The notes below the pieces were generated by a model. It was not told the origin of the DNA. It made no database searches and saw only the letters and a list, made by a program, of their open reading frames with translations. Shown here piece after piece: positions 22,846-33,305 of a stretch of 64,000 nucleotides of DNA; positions within the stretch are counted from its first letter, which is position 1; each line of letters opens with the position of its first letter. The stretch spans positions 1 to 64,000 of the forward strand of contig JBJCIZ010000824.1 in NCBI GenBank assembly GCA_051294375.1, in the 5' to 3' direction. The translations under genes and the position numbers were made by a program. The DNA is from Paraspadella gotoi. Taxonomy: Eukaryota > Chaetognatha.

Positions 22846-24540
22846 TCAATCCTCTTCCTCCACAGCAGATCGTAGAACTCCCGTTCGATCGTCTAACAGA
22901 ATTTTCACACATCGGTGGAATGCTTTCTCCTCTTCCTCGCCCCATTTGAATCGAACGCTACTCTTCGCCATCGCTCTCAGCGGCAGAGCAGCGTCCCTGA
23001 GTAACGCAGTACCTGAAAACCACGCAAGTAGTCCCAAGAAACTCTTCAGTTGCTCTTTCGACGACGGAGGCTTCAACTGTTGCAAAGACGTCGTCTTATG
23101 GGAAGGAAGTCGATGAATACTTTTGAACGAAACACAATAGCCCANNNNNNNNNNNTTCTTAAGTCCAAGCGAAACTTTGGCGGCCTTGAACTTCAGATTG
23201 AAATAACTCATAGTCGCAAAAAACTGATCCATATGCAATAGATGCAAGTCGTGAGTCATGCTGTAGATGATGAAATCATCGACGAAAACGCGGCAAAAAT
23301 CAACCATTTTCGNNNNNNNNNNATCGGAAACCTTCTGCGCATCTTGTGGAGCCGACTTCAAGCCCATGGCGACCACACAGAAACGATAAATCTCGTTGTC
23401 GGCGTAAAAACAGGTGAGGTCGCGACTCGCAGGCGCAAGAGCAATCTGCCAGAAATAATCTGTGGCGTCACAGCAAGAAAACAGCTTCTTGCAACTCGCA
23501 GCAGCCAGAATATCATCCATCAATTTCATTCTATACGCACGCGTCTCAATCAATTTGTTTACCAAACGATAATCGATAGTCAGACGATTCTTCAATCTTG
23601 TTTCTCCAGTCGCAGGGTTCGTAACATGTCGGCTGACGATATGAGGATTCGAAATGAATTTAGAATCTAACGTTTTCTCAATTATACCGGCTTTCAAAAG
23701 TTTTTGTACATAATCTTTTAATATTTCAAGTTTGGCAGGAGNNNNNNNNNNATATCTATCAATCGTCGGTGGAGGATCATTAATTATGGGAAGTTCAACA
23801 GGGGGAAGATTCACCTTTTCTATCATTTGTCTCCATTTACCTGCCCAAAACACTCCTCTATAATTCCAAACAATATCTTTATATTTTTCAAGATAGTAAT
23901 TAGCCTTTTCAGAGCCTAATTCCCACAATTCTTTCTCTAAATCTTTCCAATCAAACTGAGACAAAAATTCATTTCGGTCAGGCCAATATTCATTCGAACT
24001 ATTTTTCTTCAATTCAGCCTCCCTATTTATCTCAAAATCCGGGAAAACAAGATCCGGCGCAGAAGACTTCGGCGGTGGTGAAAACTTCACTCCATTCTCC
24101 ATCACATCATCCGCTTGATGGGAAGTCAACTTTGAACCCTTGGGTAAGTCATCCACGTCAATCGGAGATGTCGAACTTACGTTTGAATCTATCACCTTGT
24201 GAATTATTGTTACATCTTTTGATTCATCCGTTTCCTCAAAAACCACTTCTCCAATAACCTGCCTAGCTCTCAGAGACCTTTCTGTTTTATTCTTGTTCAT
24301 AANNNNNNNNNNGTAAACCTTTTCTTTTCTCTCATAGGTAACGCCCAAGACATGAACCCCATCCTTCGGCTCTATACCCACTAAAGAATGAAGACAATCA
24401 TCAAAGTTGTGATCGCTAATCTCCACTTCAACCGGAGTGAGGCAAGCTGGTTCGAGTGTTTTCGACGTAAGTGGGAAGAATGTGATGTTTTGTTTCCCAT
24501 CTCGATCATTCGTAACTTCACCTTTGGCTTCCCGTTCCAA
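22846..24540 (-). CDS. Reverse transcriptase region of pol, copy D
   Basis: A 564-codon open frame. The first 280 or so codons are the segment after the protease and a linker. RT motifs then follow: LTIDYRLVNK, FSCCDATDYFWQIAL (first catalytic Asp), VAMGLKSAPQ and FVDDF (catalytic Asp pair, near residue 418), then the thumb with FLGLLAWFSG. Five N-blocks (23145-23155, 23313-23322, 23742-23751, 24303-24312 and the frame end) hide residues. The same protein on the plus strand at 49527-50800 has stops. The order with RNase H and integrase downstream identifies a Ty3/gypsy-type pol. The FVDD form with Val is a common variant of YxDD. Confidence 0.9.
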   Translation of the reverse strand: MEREAKGEVTNDRDGKQNITFFPLTSKTLEPACLTPVEVEISDHNFDDCLHSLVGIEPKDGVHVLGVTYERKEKVYXXXXMNKNKTERSLRARQVIGEVVFEETDESKDVTIIHKVIDSNVSSTSPIDVDDLPKGSKLTSHQADDVMENGVKFSPPPKSSAPDLVFPDFEINREAELKKNSSNEYWPDRNEFLSQFDWKDLEKELWELGSEKANYYLEKYKDIVWNYRGVFWAGKWRQMIEKVNLPPVELPIINDPPPTIDRYXXXXPAKLEILKDYVQKLLKAGIIEKTLDSKFISNPHIVSRHVTNPATGETRLKNRLTIDYRLVNKLIETRAYRMKLMDDILAAASCKKLFSCCDATDYFWQIALAPASRDLTCFYADNEIYRFCVVAMGLKSAPQDAQKVSDXXXXKMVDFCRVFVDDFIIYSMTHDLHLLHMDQFFATMSYFNLKFKAAKVSLGLKXXXXXGYCVSFKSIHRLPSHKTTSLQQLKPPSSKEQLKSFLGLLAWFSGTALLRDAALPLRAMAKSSVRFKWGEEEEKAFHRCVKILLDDRTGVLRSAVEEED

Positions 24541-24930
24541 ACTAATTCATTCGTTCGCCTTTATTTCCAAAACACGAGTCCACGTCTCAATATTACAATC
24601 ATTATTATCCCATCACATCACTTCCCAACAAAGTTGGACTTTCATATCCCATAACATAAGCGAAAACATTCAATTCCATTTTGTTTAATTTTAATGTTAT
24701 CATAACATATTCGGAACAGGATATTTCACCTCCTATGCCAACTAAAATCTTCGGCGTAGTTAATCTTAATATGTTTAATTTTAATCTAAGGCATTATTGT
24801 TTAGAAATCACAGTTCGATCGCTGCCCGTATCGACCTCAAAACAAATAACACGAAAACCGTTTCTATTGTTTATATTTCTATCTCACATTTCAAACACAG
24901 GCAAGATTAACAGATTTCCTTGACGACGTA
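24541..24930 (-). pseudogene. Retropepsin region, copy D (degraded)
   Basis: The minus strand around 24810-24840 encodes the DTGSD active-site motif, and around 24600-24720 it is clearly homologous to the intact plus-strand protease at 48835-49353. Indels break the frame here. Retropepsin cleaves the Gag-Pol polyprotein. Confidence 0.7.
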
Positions 24931-25086
24931 CTTTACTCTTTCGTCATACCTCACCAGAACCCTTTAACCCTATGTACCCGTTCTAGTCAATCGAGTCAGA
25001 TTTCAGTGACAATAGTCCTCAAAATCGTCTGCTATAAATGTCCATCCTTTACGCTTTATTTTCCCTTCCTCCCGCCTCCTTCTCTT

Positions 25087-25950
25087 TTAATTCTCGTTTC
25101 GTTTCTTTTCGCTTTCAAAAGAGAGTAAAATTATTCGAGCCATTCTACAGCCTAAAGAGAAATGTTTCGCTTTCTGCACATCTTTCTTACAAAACAAGCA
25201 TCGTTTCTTAGGACATTTCATGGCCATGTGATCTTCGTCAAAACAATTCCAGCACACATTTCTTCCGATGTTTTTCTTTTCAGCCAATTCGATATACCGC
25301 GATTTCTTTTGAACCATCGCAAAAGATTTCGATTTACATTCCTCATCCTCACTTCCCTCGCTTTCGAAAAGAAAACCATCATCCTGGTCCGCAACGGAAA
25401 AAAAACCTTCGGTCGGTCAGTCCGCATCCAAAACGCGAACGATCATTCACAGAATTTCTAAGGCCACATGCATAACCCACGAGCTCCCTAAACGTATAAC
25501 TAGTATAATTCGAACGTACTAAAGCGGCGCCAATCATTCGATCAGTCAGATAAACTTCAAAGACTGAGAATCAACATCCCGCTCCAGTTTCAGACAGAAA
25601 ATACGAAAACGTCTAGCATATTCCATAATTGTATCGCTACCCTGCTTCAGACGACGAAAACCCTGCTCGAGCTCCGTCTGGGGACTAGGGAAAGTAAGGC
25701 GGAAAACCTCAGCAAAGAAATTTTCCAAATCAAAATCATCAGATTGGGACATCCATTCAAACGTCGCATCAGCATTCGCACGCACATGATTACGACAATG
25801 CAAACTAGCAACCAAGCATCGAACCTGTTCGCTTTCATCACCAAAATATTTCTTAATGTCGCCTTTCAAAATAGATTCATTCGTAATATACTCAATAATA
25901 TCTTTAGAACTGGATAAAGTAGTTTTTATAATTTTATACGAATCGGTCAA
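25087..25950 (-). pseudogene. Gag of the SGNH-bearing gypsy, copy D
   Basis: Frame 25950-25546 carries a capsid-like region with ELEQGFRRLKQGSDTIMEYA, the conserved gag segment of gypsy elements. Frame 25317-25087 carries a CCHC zinc knuckle, CWNCFDEDHMAMKC, and a second Cys/His cluster (CLFCKKDVQKAKHFSLGC). A frameshifted, charged linker lies between. No 5' LTR or primer site follows upstream; host-like sequence starts at about 25979. Confidence 0.8.
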
Positions 25951-25978
25951 AACGCCTCTAATTCCTTTTCCTCTCGTT

Positions 25979-26108
25979 GCAGATGACGACTCACCAGGGC
26001 GAGGAGCCCTCGAAGGCGCAGACCCCGAAGTCGTCGGCGCCCAACCAGGTGCAGCATCCCCGCAAGATGGCGGCGGCGGCGGAGCGGAACCGACTCGTCC
26101 CCACGCCG
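25979..26108 (+). CDS. Host-like exon, start codon just after splice acceptor
   Basis: After cctctcgttgcag the sequence opens with ATG and stays open to the gap, reading MTTHQGEEPSKAQTPKSSAP and continuing with a basic, Ala-rich segment (RKMAAAAERN). GC content and codon use differ sharply from the AT-rich retroelement next to it. It resembles the first coding exon of a host gene, but the rest is lost in 100 N. No family recognised. Confidence 0.45.
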
Positions 26109-26208
26109 NNNNNNNNNNNNNNNNNNNNNNNNNNNNNNNNNNNNNNNNNNNNNNNNNNNNNNNNNNNNNNNNNNNNNNNNNNNNNNNNNNNNNNNNNNNN
26201 NNNNNNNN
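26109..26208. other. Assembly gap (100 N)
   Basis: A run of exactly 100 N. The 5' LTR and leader of copy D could have been lost here or at the preceding junction. Confidence 0.95.
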
Positions 26209-26700
26209 GATCTCTTAAATACTACTTTTGACCAATAAGAAGCTAGAATTGAGGTTAGGAAAAATAAGAAAACTTTAAACCAATAGGAAAGCAGGAATTA
26301 TTAAGTTACGATTCTGACTCTAAATATAGGTTCGTTTCCTCGATTCGAACGGACACAGTTAAACTCAGATAAAATCATTAAATATCTCTAACAGTATCCT
26401 TTCGTTTCGTTGTGTTATGAGATTAGCAAAATATTTGTTTTGTTACAACAACAATTTTATTTGACATAAAAAACAGACGTGTTTTCGACTCTGTTTCAAG
26501 TCTTTATCAGTGCATTCAAGAGCCAGAGTTAAAGAAAAAATACCATTAAATACTTTAGTTTGTTTTAAACCTTAATATTTTAAATTTAAAGTTAAATTAT
26601 AAAATTAACCGATCTTAACGGTTAACCGTTAAAAATTTTAGTTTTAACGGTTAAGCAAATTTCCTAAAAAATTAATGGTTATCGGAACTCTACTTTTGAT
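26209..26700. other. Intergenic DNA with a degenerate hammerhead-like motif
   Basis: AT-rich with no gene. On the minus strand 26510-26476 reads CTGATAAAGACTTG...AGTCGAAAACACGTC, a decayed hammerhead-type arrangement. Around 26600-26650 there are inverted repeats of TTAACGGTTAAC type. Confidence 0.4.
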
Positions 26701-27660
26701 TTCTTTCTTTTTTTCTGGGTGCCTCTGCTGCTGCCGCTGCTGATTCATCCGAAAACGATTTAGATTCTCTCTCTCTTTCTCTTTCTTTTTTTTTCTCAGG
26801 GGCTGCATCTGCTGATCAGTTTATTTTTTTACAATGAAAATTTGTTTTTCTTCTTTTTTTTTCAGAAACTAACTTTAATTTTCCTCAGTACTTTATTATT
26901 TTTTTTTCTCTCTCTCTTTTTTTCTCTCTCTTTCTCTTTTTTCTCTCTTTCTTTTTTTTTCTCAGGGGCTGCGTCTGCTGATCAGTTTATTTGACAATGA
27001 AAAAGTTCTCTCTTGCTGCTTCTGCTAATTCGTCCGAAAATGATTTGGCTTCTCTCTCTCTCTGCGTTTCTATTTAAAAAAAAAAGAATTAGGATTGAAC
27101 TCGTAAAATTAAGCATGGCATTCGTGAATGTTATCATTTTGCTATCGCAACATCGGATTTTTTTATTCTTTTTTCTCGTCACTCTCTCTTTTTTTTCTTT
27201 CCTTTTTGTTTTTTTTTCTATTCTTTCTTTCCTTTTTATTCTTTCTTTCCTTTTTATTCTTTTTTCCTTTATATTCTCTCTTTCCTTTCTATTCTCTCTT
27301 TCTATTCTATTCTTTCTTTCCTTTATATTCTTTCTTTCCTTCTATTCTTTCTTTTCTTTCTTTTCTTTTTTACCTTTTTATTCTTTTTTTTTCTATTCTT
27401 TCTTTCCTTTCTATTCTTTCTTTCCTTTCTATTCTTTCTTTCCTTTTTATTCTTTCTTTCTTTTTTATTCTTTCTTTCTTTTCTTTCTTTCCTTTATATT
27501 TTTTCTTACCTTTCTATTCTTTCTTTCCTTTCTATTTTTTCTTACCTTTCTATTCTTTCTTTCCTTTCTATTCTTTTTTATATTTATTCTTTTCTTTTTT
27601 TTTTCTGTTTTTAAATTTTTTTTTCTCAAATTTGATTTTTTTAGTATCAAAATTTGTCAT
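26700..27660. repeat. Pyrimidine-rich low-complexity block and minisatellite
   Basis: Runs of T, CT and CTTT dominate. From about 27215 to 27590 a unit like tttcctttctattctttctt repeats many times. The 234-codon Phe/Ser/Leu frames across it are composition artefacts. Confidence 0.8.
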
Positions 27661-27716
27661 CAATCCAGATTTTTCTCATGCGATTGCAACGATCCTTATG
27701 CTTTTAAGATTTTTTA

Positions 27717-28384
27717 GTCTGATCTGTTTATCTGCAGATCCCGACTCTATAATTCACTTTGTTGCTCCGTCGGTCCGTCCCCTAAATCTTATCGGGCATT
27801 CACTTATATCATGTCAGAACATCGAATTATGATAAATTATGCAAAAAAAATGATGTCCATCTGTCTTTCCGTCCATCTGTTCATCCCACCTTAGCAAAAA
27901 ACACTAATTACTCGTGATTTGATGGATGGAATGAAATTTTTTGTGAGGGTAGGGAAGTGTGTGATTGAGCTGGATATGAAGTTTTGATAGAAACGTCCTA
28001 GTGGAAATGAGTTTAAATGGAAAAAACAAAAAAATATATTTCACTATTTGAACGCCAATTAAATGGAAAAACCTAAAAAACCTGTTTCACTATTTGATTA
28101 TGCTTATTTTCTTTTTGTATTAAATGTAAATGCAAGATGTATTAATTAATCAAATAACTAATCAGTTAATTAATCAATTAGTCAATTAATTAATAATTAA
28201 ATAATCAGTCAATCAATTAAGTCAATCATTATCGGCATTATTCTCATCGTCGTCATTGCTTTTGTCATGGTTAGTGACGAAAAGACCTAAAAACAAACAT
28301 TTGGGATCAAATTAAATAATTAATTGCCTAATTAATTATTTAATTATTAATTAATTACCGATAATGATCGTGGGCAGATCCGAC
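27717..28384. repeat. Repeat R1, copy 1
   Basis: Starts with a variant of GTCGGATCTGC and ends with GCAGATCCGAC, followed by attgtttgctcaaac. Inside are the GTCCGTCC-like block, a conserved stretch beginning CTATAATTCACTTTGTTG, and one to two units of a 170-bp-class monomer (TTTTGTG-GGGTAGGAAGTGTGTG...GGATATGAAGTTTTGATAG). No protein is encoded. Confidence 0.6.
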
Positions 28385-28534
28385 ATTGTTTGCTCAAACT
28401 TATTTCATTGTATATAAAAGTAAAAAGCCCAAAAAAACTTTTTCAACTCATTTTATTATTGTGTATCAAATCGTTCAGACAGGACAGGACATTAACCTTT
28501 GTCTTGATATAGGGTCCCCCCCTGTATTGAGGCG

Positions 28535-28999
28535 TAGTGAATGTTACATACAAAAATTCTAAAAGTCAATTATGAACAACATACAATCAGTAAACATTAA
28601 TTTGAAAAAAAAGGTATGTTTTTTTAATTTTTGCAGTAGGCTATATTTATATATAGTACTGTTTTTATAAAATTGTAAAAAATTCAAAATAGGCTTTTCT
28701 TAATTTTGATTGCAGATTTGAATTCCTCGTCAAAAGTTGATAAAAGAAAATATAAATTATTTCATTAAGTGTGTTTAAAATTAAAAAAACTATTTAATAT
28801 ATAAAAAGTTAATTTTCAGCTTAAAATATAGCTTTTTCTAATTTTTGACCCACTTAATGAAGGAATTTTTCAAAAAGAGTTATATTTCTCTTCATCAACT
28901 TTTTATGACGAATCCAAATCTGCAAAAAAATCTTAGAAAAAACTGTTTTGAAATTTTAACATTTATTGGTTTAGTACTAGTATAAATATGGCCTACTGC
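28535..28999. repeat. Fold-back element 1
   Basis: 28633-28999 begins GCAGTAGGCTATATTTATA and ends TATAAATATGGCCTACTGC, and the two halves are complementary along most of their length with a centre near AAGTTAATTTTCAGCTTAAA. The flank 28535-28632 reappears, inverted, beside the second copy at 35230-35345. This is the form of a full-length-hairpin MITE. Confidence 0.75.
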
Positions 29000-29029
29000 G
29001 TAAATTGTAAAATTTATTATAAATTTTTA

Positions 29030-30008
29030 GTCGGATCTGCTTATCAGCAGATCCAGACTCTATAATTCACTTTGGTGGTCCGTCGATCCGCCCCCTCAAA
29101 ATTGTCGGGCACTAACTTATATCATGTCAGAACATCAAATTATGATAAATTATACCAAAAAAAATGATGTCCGTCCGTCCGTCCGTCCGTCCGTCCGTCC
29201 CACCTTAGCAAAGAACTCCAATTACTCGTGATTTGATGGATGGATTGGTATGAAATCTCGTGTGTGGATAGGAAACTGTGTGATTGAGATGGATATAAAG
29301 TTTCGAGGGAATCGTGCGAGTGGAAATCAGTTTAAATGGAAAAAACAAAAAAATATATTTCACTATTTGAACGCCAATTGCTCATGAGTGGATAGGGCAA
29401 TTGACTTGAAATTTTGTAAGATGGTAGGAAAGTGTGTGATTGAGCTGGATATAAAGTTTACTTGAAGTATTTTTACTTTAATTTACTCATAATTATTATG
29501 TTTATTAAAAATTGGATATATAAATCGAAATTGAATTTTGTGTGTGGGTAGGAAAGTATGTGATAAAGCTGGATATAAATTGTTTGATGGAATCGTAGGA
29601 GTGGAAAAGAGTTCAAATTAGAAAATCAAAAGACACATTTATTGGAATATTTTAAAGTTTCTCTCTCTCTATCTCTCTCTGAATGATTGATTGATTGATT
29701 GACCAAATTATGCCAATTGACAAAAATATGGCAGTTGACCAAATTCTTAAAGTTTACCAAATTATGCCTATTGACCAAATTATGCCAGTTGACCAAATTA
29801 GGCCAGTTGATAAAATTATGCCAGTTGACCAAATTATGCCGGTTGATCAAATTATCTTAATTGATCAAATTATGTCAGTTGACCAAATTATGTAAGTTGA
29901 CCAAATTATGTCAGTAGACCAAATTAAGTCAGTTAACCAAATTATGTCAAATTATGCAAGTTGACCAAGTTAGCTTATTACCACTTAATTATCGTAGGCA
30001 GATCCGAC
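29030..30008. repeat. Repeat R1, copy 2
   Basis: GTCGGATCTGC at 29030-29040 and GCAGATCCGAC at 29998-30008. Near the left end lies a perfect hairpin, GGATCTGC-TTATCA-GCAGATCC. It then contains a short GTCC array, two to three units of the 170-bp-class monomer, and the 18-bp minisatellite. Confidence 0.7.
29690..29975. repeat. 18-bp minisatellite TTGACCAAATTATGCCAG (array 1)
   Basis: About 15 imperfect copies of TTGACCAAATTATGCCAG in tandem. The repeats read through as Asn/Leu/Val-rich peptides on both strands because the period is a multiple of three, but nothing suggests a gene. Confidence 0.9.
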
Positions 30009-30690
30009 ATGTTTGCTCAAACTTGTTTTATTACATAAATGTCATTAGTATAATGTTGTTTGTTCTTCAATTTTAGAATTTTAATTAAAGTTAAATTTAG
30101 AAATTTTACTATGCCTTACCCTGTAAGTTTAAATAAAAAAGAAAAAGACTCGTTTTACTATTTGATTTTCTTTTTTTTATATGAAATGAAAATAGTAGTT
30201 ATAAAAACGAATAAATACATAAATTCTTTAAAAAAATAATTAAATAATAATTGAATCAAATAATGAATTAATTTTGCACAGTAGTTAGGGTTGATAATAC
30301 TTGTTGCTTATCATTACTTACTGCTTACTGTTATTTAAATAATAAATATATTAATTAAATAATTAATTAGTTCGCTAATTGAATAATTATATAATTTTTT
30401 TATTATCTGCCTATCATTACTTATTGCTTAATAATTAATCAAATCAATGTATGAAATAAATAATTGATTAGTTAATCATCTGATTCGATTCTTTGATCGT
30501 CGCTTCATCGTCGCTCTCGCCATCGCAACTGCTTCCTCATCGCATCTGCTTCCTCATCGTTTGTTCATCCCGATCCTGACCGAGGCTTAATTTTTTCTTT
30601 AGACAGTAAACTACCATACAAAAACGCTGAGGGGATTCGCCTCCTGTTTCTTCTTCATCCCTTTTCTTCATCCTTTTCGTTACAGGGCTC
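30009..30690. other. AT-rich spacer, no gene seen
   Basis: AT-rich, with many AATTAAT motifs, short open frames only, and a CT-rich patch at the right end. Confidence 0.5.
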
Positions 30691-30811
30691 ATTGATTTTC
30701 GTGATTTTCTTTCCTTATTATTCCTATTCTTGCATTTTGCTTATAACTCGACGTCGCTTTCTCAATATACGCTTTACCTTTTATTTTTTGTTCTATTATT
30801 TCTCAAGGATA

Positions 30812-30830
30812 CTTATTATTATTATTATTA

Positions 30831-30908
<78 letters not shown>
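30812..30908. repeat. (TTA)n microsatellite
   Basis: About 32 uninterrupted TTA units apart from one TCA. Long Ile or Tyr runs in translations come from it. Confidence 0.98.
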
Positions 30909-30909
<1 letters not shown>

Positions 30910-31130
30910 ATTTGCGCAAATAAATAAAATTAATAAAATATTTGACTGTCCTTTCTCTCTTTCTGGCAAAAAGAATCGGCGAATTTTTAGTCGGATCTGC
31001 CCTATATCAGCCAGACTCCCGACTCTATAACTCACTTTTTCGGTCGTCGGTCCGCCCCCTCAATATTTGCGGGCACACACTTATATCATGTCAGAACATC
31101 GAATTAGATAAATTATGCAAAAAAAACGAT

Positions 31131-31240
31131 GTCCGTCCGTCCGTCTGTCTGTCCGTCCGTCCGTCGTCGTCCGTCCGTCCGTCCGTCCGTCCGTCCGTCC
31201 GTCCGTCCGTCCGTCCGTCCGCTCGTCCGTCCGTCCGTCC
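31131..31240. repeat. (GTCC)n microsatellite
   Basis: About 27 GTCC units with a few GTCT and GTC variants. The same short array marks the equivalent place in the other R1 copies (27860, 29170). Confidence 0.95.
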
Positions 31241-31774
31241 CACCTTAGCAAAAAACTCCAATTACTCGTGATTGGATGGTAAGGTATTGTATGAAATTTT
31301 GTGTGTGGGTAGGAAACAGTGTGATTGAGATGGATATGAGTTTTGAGGAATCGTGCGAGTGGAAATTGGTGTTTAAATGGAAAAAACAAAAAAATATATT
31401 TCACTATTTGAACGCAATTGCTCATGAGTATAGGGCAATTGACTTGAAATTTTGCTATGATGGGTAGAGAGGGAAGTGTGAGATTGAGCTGGATATAAAG
31501 TTTCGATGGAAATCGTGCGAGTGGAAATGATTAAAATGGAAAAAACAAAAGTCATATTACTTAAAGCTATTATTTACTTAAATTTACTCATAATTATTAT
31601 GTTTATTAAAAATTGGATAGATAAATCGAAATGGAATTTTGTGTGTGAGTATGTGATGATAAAGCTGGATATAAATTTTTTGATGGAATCGTAGGAGTGG
31701 AAAAGAGTTCAAATTAGAAAACCAAATTTATTTGAATTTTTTAAAGTTTCTCTCTCTCTCTCTCTGATTGTTGA

Positions 31775-32215
31775 TTGATTGATTGATTGACCAAATTATG
31801 CCGATTGACCAAATTATGCCAACTGACAAAAATATGCCAGTTGACCAAATTCTTAAAGTTCACCAAATTATGCCAGTTGACCAAATTCTGCAAATTGATC
31901 AAGTCTTGCAAGTTGACCAAATTATGCCTGTTGACCAAATTTATGCCTGTTGACCAAATCATGCCAGTTGACCAAATTATGCCAGATGACCAATATATGC
32001 TAGTTGACCAAATTAGGCAAGTTGATAAAATTATGCCGGTTGACCAAATATATTAATTGTATCAATTATGTCATTGATCCAAATTATGTCAGTTGACCAA
32101 ATCTATGTCAGTTGACCAAATTATGTCAGTTGACCAAATTATAGTCATGTGTGTGACCAATTATGCAGTTGACCAAATTATGCAAGTTGATTAAATTATG
32201 CAAGTTGAACAAGTT
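31775..32215. repeat. 18-bp minisatellite TTGACCAAATTATGCCAG (array 2)
   Basis: Over 20 imperfect units, the same monomer and same relative place as array 1 in R1 copy 2. Confidence 0.9.
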
Positions 32216-33007
32216 AGCTTATAACCACTTAATTATCGATTGACCTGGAATTTTGATATGTGAGTAGAAAATGTGTGTGTGATTGAACAGGAAACCAAGT
32301 TTCGATGGAATCTTTTGAGTGGAAATGAGTTAAATGGAAAAAAACAAAAAACCTGTTTTCACTAATTGATTATGCATCTTTTTCCTTTTATATTAAATGT
32401 ATATGCAGGATGTATTATAAATCAAATAATTAATCAGTTAATTAATCAATTAGTTAATTAATTAATCAATAATTAATTAATCAGTCAATCAATCCGTCCA
32501 TCCGTCCCACCTTAGCAAAAAGCTCCAATAACTCGTGATTGGCTGGTTGGATTGAAAAGAAATTTTGTGTGTGGGTAGGAAAGTGTGTGATAAAGCTGGA
32601 TATAAAGTTTCGACGGAATCGTGTGAGTTTAAGAGGAAACAACATAAGTCGCATTTATAAAATATATTTTAATTATTTTAACCAATAAGTACTCGAATTA
32701 ATCATAATTGGATGGATAGATTGAGTTCAAATTTTTTGTGTGGGTAGAAAAAATTGTAACGATGCTTGATATTAAAGTTTCGGTGGAAACGTACGAGTGG
32801 AAATGAGTTTAAATGAAAAAAATATGAGTCACATTTACTTGAATCTTTTTACTTATTTTAACCCATAATAGATTGAGATGAAATTTTGTGAGCGGGGTAG
32901 GAAAGTGTGTGAAGAAGCTAGAATAAAGTTTTGACGGAATTGTGCCAGTGGAAATGAGTTTAAATGGAAAAAACATAAGTTACATTTACTTGAATCTTTA
33001 TTATTTA

Positions 33008-33008
33008 T

Positions 33009-33054
<46 letters not shown>

Positions 33055-33305
33055 CAGAAAAATGAGCATAGGATCGTCGCAATTGCAAAGAGAGAGAAGA
33101 GAGCAGAAAAATGAGCATAAGGATCGTTGCAATTGCAAAGAGAGAGAGAGAAGGAGAGAGAGAGAGAGAGAGAGAGTCCGAAATAATGTCCGAAGTAATT
33201 ACATTGTTAATCAACCAAATGTAGAAGCAATTGAGATACAAACGGCATTGAACGGCATTGAAAGGCATTGAACGACATAGAAACGCATGGAACGGCATTG
33301 AACGC
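33008..33305. repeat. GA tracts and GGCATTGAAC array
   Basis: (GA)n runs at about 33009-33055, 33088-33112 and 33138-33177 separate two copies of gcagaaaaatgagcatagga. A short tandem GGCATTGAAC-type array follows at about 33242-33303. No gene seen. Confidence 0.85.

Noticed and set aside
27013-27832. Two 234-codon Phe/Ser/Leu-rich frames
   Set aside because: They are translations of a CTTT-type minisatellite, with no start context or domain.
30692-31035. Poly-Ile and poly-Tyr frames
   Set aside because: Produced by the (TTA)n microsatellite.
31131-31240. Regularly spaced repeats resembling a CRISPR-like array
   Set aside because: Simple GTCC microsatellite without spacers, in a eukaryotic genome.
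29626-32056. Asn/Leu/Val-rich repeat peptides on both strands
   Set aside because: The period of 18 bp keeps all frames open. The DNA is a minisatellite, not a repeat protein gene.
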